From Bifidobacterium psychraerophilum (GTDB lineage Bacteria > Actinomycetota > Actinomycetes > Actinomycetales > Bifidobacteriaceae), in assembly GCF_000741705.1 (NCBI RefSeq), contig NZ_JGZI01000009.1, forward strand, positions 699,888 to 763,887: DNA of 64,000 nucleotides, read 5' to 3'. The stretch's first letter is position 1. Each line of letters opens with the position of its first letter. The notes beneath the pieces were generated by a model. The model was given only the letters and a program-made list of their open reading frames with translations. It did not search any database and was not told the DNA's origin. The position numbers and the translations under genes were made by a program. Of the stretch, positions 8,456 to 15,744 are shown piece after piece.

Positions 8456-9892
8456 TCAGATGTGGAAGTAGAGCTCGTACTCGAGTGGCGTCGGGGCGAG
8501 GCGGGCCTCGTCGATTTCGCCGTGCTTGAGCTCAAGCCAGGTCTCGATGAGATCGTCGGTGAAGACGTCGCCGGCCGTCAGGAAGTCGTGATCGGCTTCG
8601 AGGGCATTCAGGGCCTCGGTCAGTGAGCCTGGGACCTGTGCGATCTGGTCATGCTCTTCGGGAGGAAGCTCGTAGAGATCCTTGTCGACTGGTTCCGGTG
8701 GCTCGATGTGGTTCAGGATGCCGTCCAGGCCGGCCATCAGCTGAGCGGAGAAGGCCAGGAAGGGGTTCGAGCTTGGATCCGGTGCGCGGAACTCGATGCG
8801 CTTCGCCGCTGGTGAGGTACCTGCGAGCGGGATGCGGATAGCCGCCGAACGGTTACGGGCCGAGTAGACGAGGTTGACTGGGGCTTCGTAGCCGGGAACC
8901 AGACGATGGTATGAATTCATCGAGGGGTTGGTGAAGGCGAGGACTGAAGGAGCGTGCTTGATCAATCCGCCGACATACCAGCGTGCGATATCGGAGAGGC
9001 CGCCGTATCCTCTCTCGTCGTAGAACAGGGGCTTGCCGTCTTTCCAGAGGGACTGGTGGCAATGCATGCCGGTGCCGTTGTCTCCTGCGATCGGCTTCGG
9101 CATGAAGGTGGCCGCCTTGCCTGCGAGGGCTGCGGTCTCATGCACGATGTACTTGTACTTCATCAGATCGTCGCCTGCATGCTGCAGGGTGTTGAAGCGG
9201 TAGTTGATCTCCTGCTGTCCGGCGCCTGCAACCTCATGGTGCGAACGCTCGAGGATCAGGCCGACCTGCTGCAGGTTGGCGACCATGTCGTCGCGCAGAT
9301 CCTGGTTGTGGTCGATTGGCGGCACTGGGAAGTAGCCGCGCTTCACGCGGTTCTTGAACCCGATGTTCGGTGTGCCGTCATCCTCGATGTCGGTTCCTGA
9401 ATTCCAGGGAGCCTCAATCGAATCGACTTCGTAGAAGGAACGGCTCATGCTGTTCTCATAACGCACCTTGTCGAAGATGAAGAACTCGGCTTCGGGTGCG
9501 AAGGAGGCGGTGTCCGCGATGCCGGTGGACTTGAGGTACGCCTCGGCCTTGGCGGCAACCTGGCGGGGATCGCGTGAGTAAGGCTCATCGGTGAGTGGGT
9601 CCACGATGGAGAAGGCCACGTTGAGAGTCTTGTGCTTGCGGAAAGGATCGATGAATGCAGTGCTCACATCAGGCACCAGCTTCATATCGGATTCGTTGAT
9701 GGCCTGGAATCCCTGGACCGATGATCCGTCGAAAGGCATGCCTTCGTCGAATGCATTGTCGAGGAACTCATTTGTTGGCACCGTGAAGTGCTGCTGCACG
9801 CCGATGAGATCCGTGAAACGGATGGAAACGTATTCCACGCCCTCCGTGTTGATAAGAGCCTCGGCATCGGCCTTTGTTTTCAGTTCAGTCAC
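8456..9892 (-). CDS. glnA: Glutamine synthetase type I
   Basis: 478 residues from a GTG start, the usual length for GS-I. The frame continues upstream to 10060, but the AAAGGAG site and homology place the start at [14 protein letters not shown]. Family landmarks are [48 protein letters not shown], the ATP-loop region [20 protein letters not shown] and NRSAAIRIP. The segment [10 protein letters not shown] carries the tyrosine that is adenylylated in GS-I beta enzymes, so control by an adenylyltransferase is likely. It makes glutamine from glutamate, ammonia and ATP as a cytoplasmic dodecamer. It is monocistronic by context, with hairpins on both sides. Confidence 0.97.
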   Translation of the reverse strand: MTELKTKADAEALINTEGVEYVSIRFTDLIGVQQHFTVPTNEFLDNAFDEGMPFDGSSVQGFQAINESDMKLVPDVSTAFIDPFRKHKTLNVAFSIVDPLTDEPYSRDPRQVAAKAEAYLKSTGIADTASFAPEAEFFIFDKVRYENSMSRSFYEVDSIEAPWNSGTDIEDDGTPNIGFKNRVKRGYFPVPPIDHNQDLRDDMVANLQQVGLILERSHHEVAGAGQQEINYRFNTLQHAGDDLMKYKYIVHETAALAGKAATFMPKPIAGDNGTGMHCHQSLWKDGKPLFYDERGYGGLSDIARWYVGGLIKHAPSVLAFTNPSMNSYHRLVPGYEAPVNLVYSARNRSAAIRIPLAGTSPAAKRIEFRAPDPSSNPFLAFSAQLMAGLDGILNHIEPPEPVDKDLYELPPEEHDQIAQVPGSLTEALNALEADHDFLTAGDVFTDDLIETWLELKHGEIDEARLAPTPLEYELYFHI

Positions 9893-10024
9893 TGAACTGC
9901 TCCTTTCATGAGAACTTACGAATTCCAAGTCTAGAAGAGTGCGTTTCCCATACGCGCCCGGTAGGTTACGAGGATGTTTCGTCACATCACAACTCCCAGA
10001 ATACCGGGGGAGCCTGAAACCACT

Positions 10025-10060
10025 ATGTGGACGCACCGGGAGTAAGCGGTGCGTCCACAT
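10025..10060 (-). terminator. Hairpin downstream of the DUF4191 gene, upstream of glnA
   Basis: Perfect 14-bp arms (10025-10038 and 10047-10060) enclose an 8-base loop. There is no T-run, as is common for actinobacterial terminators. On the minus strand it follows the DUF4191 stop by about 125 bases and precedes glnA by about 130, so it insulates the two transcripts. A regulatory role in the glnA leader is possible but not supported further. Confidence 0.7.
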
Positions 10061-10183
10061 GGATCAATATGGGCCTGTGCCGAGAGCACAGGTGGTATAG
10101 GCGGTATATACAGGCGACGGTGGATGCCCGAGGTGTGATACCGGCTCGTCGTCGGATGATCACACCAAAGGCTGTCCGGCTGC

Positions 10184-10921
10184 TCAGCGTCCTCGCATCG
10201 CGCGCCTGTTGACACGCATCTTCGTGGGGTCCACTCCCTTGGGAACGCCGACGCCTGATTGCTGCTGCAAGGTGCGCAGGCGATCGTTGAGCTGTTCGAG
10301 TTCGTATTTGGTCAGCTTGATCTTCTTGCGCATCACGGTGCGTTGCAGATTGGAGAGCGCGACCTGCTGCTCGCCTTTGCCCACACTGATCTTATGGACG
10401 GGAATCGCCGATCCGCGTGTGATCCTATGGATTTTGGTCTCTTCGCGTTCCATTGCTTTGAGCACGCGGGAGTAATCGCCCTCACCGACCAGGTAGACAC
10501 CGGCACGACCGGTTCCACGCCATACGGCGTCCTTGGTCTTCATGTCGATCCACACGGGTTCCTGCGGGAAGTTGAAACCGCCCTTGGTGATGTTGTTGAG
10601 AACCGCACCTGTGGCTCCGGGACGGCCTTCCATACGGCGGTAGCCGACCCTGTCCGAACGCTTGGTCAGGGTGATGGTGGCGAGCAGCAGCCCGCACATG
10701 ATGCCCGTCAGGACGACCATGATCCATGTGAACCATCCGGCCTTGATCAGCAGGCCTATGATGACGGCCACCAGCACCGGTGCCAGAACGGCCAGGACCA
10801 GCAGCCACGGCAGTAGTTTGTCTTCCTTTGCAGTGAAGGAATAGATCTGTTTGATCTGGGAAAGCGTGCCCTGTGATTTCTTCGTCTTCTTGGACTGAGC
10901 CTTGTCAGCGTTCTCTGCCAT
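10184..10921 (-). CDS. DUF4191 family membrane protein
   Basis: 245 residues. A Lys-rich cytoplasmic N-terminus is followed by two adjacent transmembrane helices (about 38-62 and 67-86, LLPWLLVLAVLAPVLVAVII and WIMVVLTGIMCGLLLATI). A soluble domain comes next with GYRRMEGRPGATGAVL, WRGTGRAGVYLVGEG, and a C-terminal helical region ending in Arg. This arrangement matches the actinobacterial DUF4191 family, often encoded near lipoyl enzymes and glnA in these bacteria. The molecular function is unknown. Its neighbours here are glnA downstream and lpd upstream, on the same strand but separated by hairpins. Confidence 0.85.
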   Translation of the reverse strand: MAENADKAQSKKTKKSQGTLSQIKQIYSFTAKEDKLLPWLLVLAVLAPVLVAVIIGLLIKAGWFTWIMVVLTGIMCGLLLATITLTKRSDRVGYRRMEGRPGATGAVLNNITKGGFNFPQEPVWIDMKTKDAVWRGTGRAGVYLVGEGDYSRVLKAMEREETKIHRITRGSAIPVHKISVGKGEQQVALSNLQRTVMRKKIKLTKYELEQLNDRLRTLQQQSGVGVPKGVDPTKMRVNRRAMRGR

Positions 10922-11022
10922 ACCACCCTCACTTAAGTTGCATTACTGGAAAGACAGTCTACCAAGAGACACAAGGAAGCGCTTCCCGTCGGTGATGCCC
11001 GTCCGCACCCTCCTCATGAATA

Positions 11023-11061
11023 CCGGCGTAGGCCCTTCATGGAAGGGAGGGCCTACGCCGG
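11023..11061 (-). terminator. Terminator of lpd
   Basis: Perfect 13-bp arms (11023-11035 and 11049-11061), GC-rich, with a 13-base loop, lie about 22 bases past the lpd stop on the minus strand. Confidence 0.85.
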
Positions 11062-11083
11062 ATGGGATTCGCGGCGGCCGATG

Positions 11084-12565
11084 CTAACGCACGTGCAAAG
11101 GCCGCTCGTCGGCTTTGAGCAGGCTCTCGCCGAAGGCCTCGCTGAAGGTCGGATGCGGATGGATGAGCCGTGCGGCGTCGGCCAAGGGGACGCGGTTGCC
11201 CACCAGTTGCTCCGCCTCGGCGATCATCTCGCTGGCGTGGGGACCGATGATCTGGGCGCCGAGCACCACCGGGGTATCGGGATCGGATTCATCACAGCCG
11301 GTGACCACGGACAGTGAGCCTCCCTGACCGGTCATCAGCACCCTGGCGTTGGACATCATCGGGTAGGCGGTTTCCTTGACGCTGACCAGGGTGTCATCCT
11401 CCTGTGCCGCATCAAGCGTCATGCCCACCGCCGCGGCTTCGGGCGTTGAGAACACGATCTGCGGCACGGTGTTGTCGTCGACTCCTCGTGGTTCGAGACC
11501 CGCTATGGCCTCGGCAACGGTGATGCCCTGCTCGAAGGCCCTGTGGGCCAGTTGGTGGCCGGGGGTGATGTCGCCGACGGCCCAGACATGCTCGACGCTG
11601 CTTTGCCCCAGTTCATCGGTTTTCACCAGTCCATGCCCGTCCAGGTCGATGCCTGCATCCGCGAACCACTGCGCGTCGGTCGCGGCCTGCCTGCCGATGG
11701 CCACCAGCACCACATCGGCCTCGACCTGCTGCTCATCATCATGCTCGTCCTTGTAATGCACGGTGGCTCCGAGGTTGTCGCCGGTGTCGATGCCTGTGCA
11801 TGAGGCATGGGTGATGAGATTGATGCCGCTGCGTTTCAATTCACGTCCCAGCGTGACGCCTGCGCGTTTGCTCCATCCTGAGATCACGCGGTCCTTGCGG
11901 GCGAGCAGTGTGACCTTGCATCCCGCGGTGTTCCACAGGCTTGCGAATTCCAGTGCGATCGCGCCCGATCCGATGATGACCGCGCTGTCGGGGAAGGTGT
12001 CCAAGGTCAGGGCGTGATCCGAATCAAGGATGACGTCGGAGAAGGGGATATCGGGCAGCGGTCGGGGCCGTGATCCGGTCGCGATGATGATATCGGTGGC
12101 CTTGATGGTCTGCGTCGAGTCATCGTTTTGCACCGTCAGCTCGCCGGTGCCGCTGATGCTGGCCTGCCCGTGGATGACATCCACCTTCCGGTGCTTCAGC
12201 AGAGCCGCAAGCCCCTCGGTCATGGTGCTGACCATCCGTTCGCGGTGATCACGCAACTCGCCGAAATCTATGCCTTGGAATTCGAGTTTGATGCCGGTGC
12301 TCTGTGCATGCTTGGCCTCATTGATCGTGCCGACGGAGGTGATCAGAGCCTTGGTCGGGATGCATCCGCGATTCAGGCAGGTGCCGCCTACCACGGCATC
12401 GCGTTCGATGATGACGACGTGCTTACCGAGCTCACTAGCCCGCAACGCTGCGGAATACCCGCCGGGACCGGCTCCGATGACGGCGATGTCATATTGGAGC
12501 CGGTCGTGTTCGGCTGTCTCGGTTGTATCAGTGCTGTTCTGCGTATCTTCATGTGCTTCGCTCAT
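11084..12565 (-). CDS. lpd: Dihydrolipoyl dehydrogenase (class I flavoprotein disulfide reductase)
   Basis: 493 residues. A 20-residue acidic extension precedes the FAD motif DIAVIGAGPGGYSAAL. The redox-active disulfide GGTCLNRGCIPTKA (Cys 63 and Cys 68) follows, then the NAD-binding AVIIGSGAIALEFA, the second FAD motif VWAVGDITPG, and the C-terminal HPHPTFSEAFGE with the catalytic His-Glu pair. It oxidises dihydrolipoyl groups with NAD+. No E1/E2 2-oxoacid dehydrogenase or glycine cleavage gene lies next to it, so its partner is unclear. Many bifidobacteria keep such an orphan lpd, possibly as a general disulfide or thiol reductase. Three 14-bp direct repeats precede the gene. Confidence 0.93.
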   Translation of the reverse strand: MSEAHEDTQNSTDTTETAEHDRLQYDIAVIGAGPGGYSAALRASELGKHVVIIERDAVVGGTCLNRGCIPTKALITSVGTINEAKHAQSTGIKLEFQGIDFGELRDHRERMVSTMTEGLAALLKHRKVDVIHGQASISGTGELTVQNDDSTQTIKATDIIIATGSRPRPLPDIPFSDVILDSDHALTLDTFPDSAVIIGSGAIALEFASLWNTAGCKVTLLARKDRVISGWSKRAGVTLGRELKRSGINLITHASCTGIDTGDNLGATVHYKDEHDDEQQVEADVVLVAIGRQAATDAQWFADAGIDLDGHGLVKTDELGQSSVEHVWAVGDITPGHQLAHRAFEQGITVAEAIAGLEPRGVDDNTVPQIVFSTPEAAAVGMTLDAAQEDDTLVSVKETAYPMMSNARVLMTGQGGSLSVVTGCDESDPDTPVVLGAQIIGPHASEMIAEAEQLVGNRVPLADAARLIHPHPTFSEAFGESLLKADERPLHVR

Positions 12566-12610
12566 GCGTCCCCCTGACGATGCGTGCTGTTGCCTGTGTT
12601 CGAAGCCGTG

Positions 12611-12652
12611 TCAACGCATCAACATCAACGCATCAGTGTCAACGCATTAACG
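12611..12652. repeat. Three 14-bp tandem repeats upstream of lpd
   Basis: The core TCAACGCAT occurs at 12611, 12625 and 12639 with an exact 14-base period. The block lies between the end of the DUF3043 gene and the lpd start, about 46 bases before the lpd ATG, where an operator or promoter would sit. Confidence 0.75.
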
Positions 12653-12675
12653 AAGGATGATGTGAAGCAACGACC

Positions 12676-13290
12676 CTACTTCGGCCAGTTTCCCCTCTTT
12701 GGGGTGCGAGGGCGAGGCATTCGCCACCGGCGCAACTGCAGGGCGCGGGACCATGCGTAGGTCGCGGAGCGCGAACCCTTGGCGACGGCGCGTTCACCGT
12801 ACTTCTCGGTGAGTTTGACCTTGAGCTTCCTCCACATGAAGGCGATATCGATCACGGCCGCGATGAGATAGGCGTACATCAGGATCAGCAGCGGCATGGA
12901 GAGCTGCGGGTAGAAGGCCGTCACGGCCATCGAACCCAGCAGGATCACGAAGGCGACCGGGATGAAGAACTCGGCGAGGTTCCAACGCGCATCGATGTAG
13001 TCGCGGATGTACACACGCCAGGGAAGCTTCTCGGCAGCCGGCATATGCTTCACGTCGCCGCTGCGCATCGCATCGTATTCCTCGTTCTGCTTTTCGCGCA
13101 GCTTGTTGCGCTCGACCTTGCGGCTCGCCTTGCGGTCCTTTGGAACGATCGGCCTGAGGTTCTGGGCCTCGACCTGCCTGCGCTTCGGTGTCGGGCGTCC
13201 TTTCCCTGTTGAATCTTCATCGTCTTCAGCTATCGGGATCTGCGCCTCGGCGTCTTCGGCGGCGTTGCGTTTCAATGGGTTCCATGTCAT
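12676..13290 (-). CDS. DUF3043 family membrane protein
   Basis: 204 residues. A long charged N-terminal half contains the family-typical KGRPTPKRREAE-like block (here KGRPTPKRRQVEAQNLRPI) and EYDAMRSGDVKHMPAAEKLPWRVYIRDYIDARWN. Two transmembrane helices follow at about 108-128 and 132-150, then a basic C-terminal tail. The pattern is that of the actinobacterial DUF3043 family, conserved but of unknown function. It lies upstream of lpd on the same strand and diverges from the dipeptidase gene at 13366. Confidence 0.88.
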   Translation of the reverse strand: MTWNPLKRNAAEDAEAQIPIAEDDEDSTGKGRPTPKRRQVEAQNLRPIVPKDRKASRKVERNKLREKQNEEYDAMRSGDVKHMPAAEKLPWRVYIRDYIDARWNLAEFFIPVAFVILLGSMAVTAFYPQLSMPLLILMYAYLIAAVIDIAFMWRKLKVKLTEKYGERAVAKGSRSATYAWSRALQLRRWRMPRPRTPKRGNWPK

Positions 13291-13365
13291 GCGAACAGGT
13301 TACGGTGACGCCTAGACGCATAAGGCCTCGCAGGCCCGTTACAACAAGAGTGTTGGGAGATGGAT

Positions 13366-14736
13366 ATGACCACATTGACTAGTGATGACATTCGCGATCG
13401 CGTGCAGGGGGATTGGCAGCGCATCGTCACGCTGCTCGCCGACAAGGTGGCTTGCGCTTCCGTTTCGGCGCAGGGCATCACCGGTGAGCATATGAAGCGT
13501 TCCGCAGGCTTCGTCGAGCAGGAGTTCAAGGCGCTGGGCATCGATGCCCATGTCGTCCAGTCGCACAACCCGGATGGGACCCCGGGGGCCTACGAGGTGG
13601 TCGGATCACGCATCGTCGATCCCGCCGCACCGACCGTGCTGCTTTATGCGCATCACGACGTGCAGCCTGTTCCCGACGCGGGCGATTGGGACACCGATCC
13701 CTTCGTGGCGGTGGAGAAGGACGGACGTCTGTATGGTCGTGGATCCGCCGATGACGGCGGTGGCATCGCCATCCATTCGGGTGCGCTGAAGGCCCTGGGT
13801 GATGATCTTGGCGTGAATATCAAGATCTTCATCGAAGGCGAGGAGGAGATGGGCTCACCAAGCTTCATTCCATTCATCGAGCAGCATCAGGATGAGTTCG
13901 CGGCCGATGTGATCATCGTCGCGGATTCGGGCAACTGGTCGGCTGATGTGCCGAGCCTGACCACCTCCCTGCGCGGGAACACGACGCTTGATGTGAGCTT
14001 GAGGGTTCTTGGCCATCCGGTGCATTCCGGGCAATTCGGCGGCCCGATCCTCGATGCGAATACGCTTGCGGCCATGCTGATCTCCAGCATGTATGACGAA
14101 TCGGGCGAACTCGTGGTACCCGGCATCACGGCTGAGGAGCCGGTCGGCGGATTGCAGCGCGACCTGGATGAGGAGACCTTGAGAAACGATGCCGCAACGG
14201 TGCAGGGACTGCGCTTCGCGGGAACGGGCTCCCTGGCTTCACGGCTCTGGACGAAGCCGAGCCTGACCGTCATAGGCTTCGATGCCCACCCCGTCGAAGG
14301 TTCCTTCAATGTGCTCGCCGATGCGGCGACCTTCAGGCTCTCCCTGCGCACGGCCCCCTCGCAGCGTCCCGAAGAGGCACAGCGTGCGCTCGCGGCATTC
14401 CTGACCGAACATGCGCCTTTCGGTGCGCAGGTGACGGTCACGCCTCTGGACAACGGCATGGGCTGGGCGATGGATCCGAACGCCAAAGCCGTGAAGACCG
14501 CCGAGGAGGCCATGAGCGAGGCATTCAGCACGGATGTGGTCAACAAGGGCGAGGGTGGATCGATCCCCTTCATCCCGGAACTGCAGCGCATCTTCCCTGA
14601 AGCGCAGGTGCTGGTGACCGGCCCCGAGGATCCGAAGTCCAACGCCCATAGCCCGAATGAGTCGATTTCACTCTCGGGGCTGCGCAACAACGTGATCACC
14701 GAGGCCCTGCTGCTTGACCGGCTGGCAAACGAGTGA
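13366..14736 (+). CDS. M20 family metallopeptidase (dipeptidase)
   Basis: About 456 residues. The metal-site motifs of the M20/ArgE/DapE family are present: YAHHDVQP near residue 100, GRGSADDGGGIA near 130, and the catalytic EGEEEMGSPS near 155. The dimerisation domain follows (NTTLDVSLRVLGHPVHSGQFGGP). Length and the lack of ArgE-like signatures favour the general dipeptidase group over acetylornithine deacetylase. The frame begins ATG-GAT-ATG; GGGAG at 13355-13359 is spaced correctly for the second ATG at 13366. It should hydrolyse dipeptides in the cytoplasm using two zinc ions. Confidence 0.9.
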   Translation: MTTLTSDDIRDRVQGDWQRIVTLLADKVACASVSAQGITGEHMKRSAGFVEQEFKALGIDAHVVQSHNPDGTPGAYEVVGSRIVDPAAPTVLLYAHHDVQPVPDAGDWDTDPFVAVEKDGRLYGRGSADDGGGIAIHSGALKALGDDLGVNIKIFIEGEEEMGSPSFIPFIEQHQDEFAADVIIVADSGNWSADVPSLTTSLRGNTTLDVSLRVLGHPVHSGQFGGPILDANTLAAMLISSMYDESGELVVPGITAEEPVGGLQRDLDEETLRNDAATVQGLRFAGTGSLASRLWTKPSLTVIGFDAHPVEGSFNVLADAATFRLSLRTAPSQRPEEAQRALAAFLTEHAPFGAQVTVTPLDNGMGWAMDPNAKAVKTAEEAMSEAFSTDVVNKGEGGSIPFIPELQRIFPEAQVLVTGPEDPKSNAHSPNESISLSGLRNNVITEALLLDRLANE

Positions 14737-14779
14737 TGACGACAGCGCAGTGACGAGAGCTGTCACATTCCGGCGCGCG

Positions 14780-14823
14780 GCGGGCGCCATACCCCTGTTG
14801 TTGAAGGCGGGTATGGCGCCCGC
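14780..14823 (+). terminator. Terminator after the M20 peptidase
   Basis: Perfect 15-bp arms (14780-14794 and 14809-14823), GC-rich, with a 14-base loop, begin 44 bases beyond the stop codon. Confidence 0.85.
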
Positions 14824-14891
14824 AGTCGTATGCCCGCGATGGTCGGGATTGTGAGATTCATCGCAGGCGGATGGTGATGCGCGGATGCGCA

Positions 14892-14920
14892 TTGTATTTG
14901 GTCAGGGGCTTGGCTAGTAT
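14892..14920 (+). promoter_or_regulatory. Promoter of the ykoE-ykoDC operon
   Basis: TTGTAT at 14892-14897 and TAGTAT at 14915-14920 have an ideal 17-base spacer. Predicted transcription would begin around 14927, exactly where the TPP aptamer starts, which supports the call. Confidence 0.65.
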
Positions 14921-14928
14921 CGCTGGTG

Positions 14929-15018
14929 ACACGGGGGCTGCATGCGTGAGCGTGCGGCTGAGATGAGGCGAAGCCTCAACCGAACGAACGTATACCGGGT
15001 AATGCCGGCGCACGGATG
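14929..15018 (+). promoter_or_regulatory. TPP riboswitch (THI element)
   Basis: Conserved elements appear in order: ACGGGGGCTG at the 5' side of P1/P2, GGCTGAGATGAGG with the CUGAGA core, then CCGAACGAACG. ACCGGGTAATGCCGGCGCACGGA follows, with the UAAUGCCRGCG-type P4/J element. The aptamer lies 70 bases before the ykoE ATG. Thiamine pyrophosphate binding would shut down this transporter operon; whether by termination or by ribosome-site masking is not clear from the short leader. Confidence 0.92.
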
Positions 15019-15089
15019 TCGCTCTTTTCCCGTGCCTTGAATTGCACCATCATGCGCAAGATGCGCATGGATATGAAAGGCACAGCATC

Positions 15090-15710
15090 ATGACTTCAAC
15101 AACAACTTCGGCACGGCCCGTTCTGCGGTGGCGCGTGGTGGATATCGCGGTGGCTTCGGTGATCGGCGTCGCCAGCTCATTGATCTATTGGCTCGTCGCA
15201 CTGATCTCGACCGGTCCTTGGAATTTCCTGGAGGCGATCATTCCGGGCTTCGGAGGCGTCTTCAACGGTCTGTGGCTTTTCGCCGGACCTCTGGCCGCGG
15301 TGATCGTGCGTAAACCGGGTGCCGCCATCTATGCCGAGGTGGTCGCCGCCGTACTCGAAGCCCTGATGGGTAATATCTGGGGCGGCGGTGCGACCTTCGT
15401 GATCGGTCTGGTGCAGGGTGTGATGGCGGAACTCATATTCGTCATCCTGATGTATCGCAAGTGGAATCCCTCGACCCTGGTGCTTTCGGGTGCGTTGTCG
15501 GGATTGGGCTGCTGGGGGTACTCCTTCTTCACGAATCTGCAGGCCATCGACTGGGGCGGTTCATACGGCATCATCTATCTGCTCACCACACTGGTCTCCG
15601 GGGCCGTGATCGCGGGCATACTGATGTGGTACCTCTACATCGCCATCGCCAAAACCGGTGCCTTGGATCATTTCGCTTCAGGACGCGAGGTGCGTGGAAT
15701 AGCGGATTGA
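15090..15710 (+). CDS. ykoE: ECF transporter S component YkoE (thiamine precursor)
   Basis: 206 residues with five or six hydrophobic segments. Family features include IYWLVALISTGPWNFLEAIIPGFGGVFNGLWLFAGPLAAVI and KPGAAIYAEVVAAVLEALMGNIWGGG, which match the YkoE S-component that binds hydroxymethylpyrimidine or thiamine. The upstream in-frame ATG at 15042 lies just after the riboswitch and lacks a ribosome site; GAAAGG precedes the ATG at 15090. It is the substrate-capture membrane subunit of an energy-coupling-factor transporter whose energising module is the next gene. TPP-riboswitch control supports thiamine or HMP uptake. Confidence 0.92.
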   Translation: MTSTTTSARPVLRWRVVDIAVASVIGVASSLIYWLVALISTGPWNFLEAIIPGFGGVFNGLWLFAGPLAAVIVRKPGAAIYAEVVAAVLEALMGNIWGGGATFVIGLVQGVMAELIFVILMYRKWNPSTLVLSGALSGLGCWGYSFFTNLQAIDWGGSYGIIYLLTTLVSGAVIAGILMWYLYIAIAKTGALDHFASGREVRGIAD

Positions 15711-15744
15711 TACCATTCGGAACCACAGATCGGATCGTTCAAGC

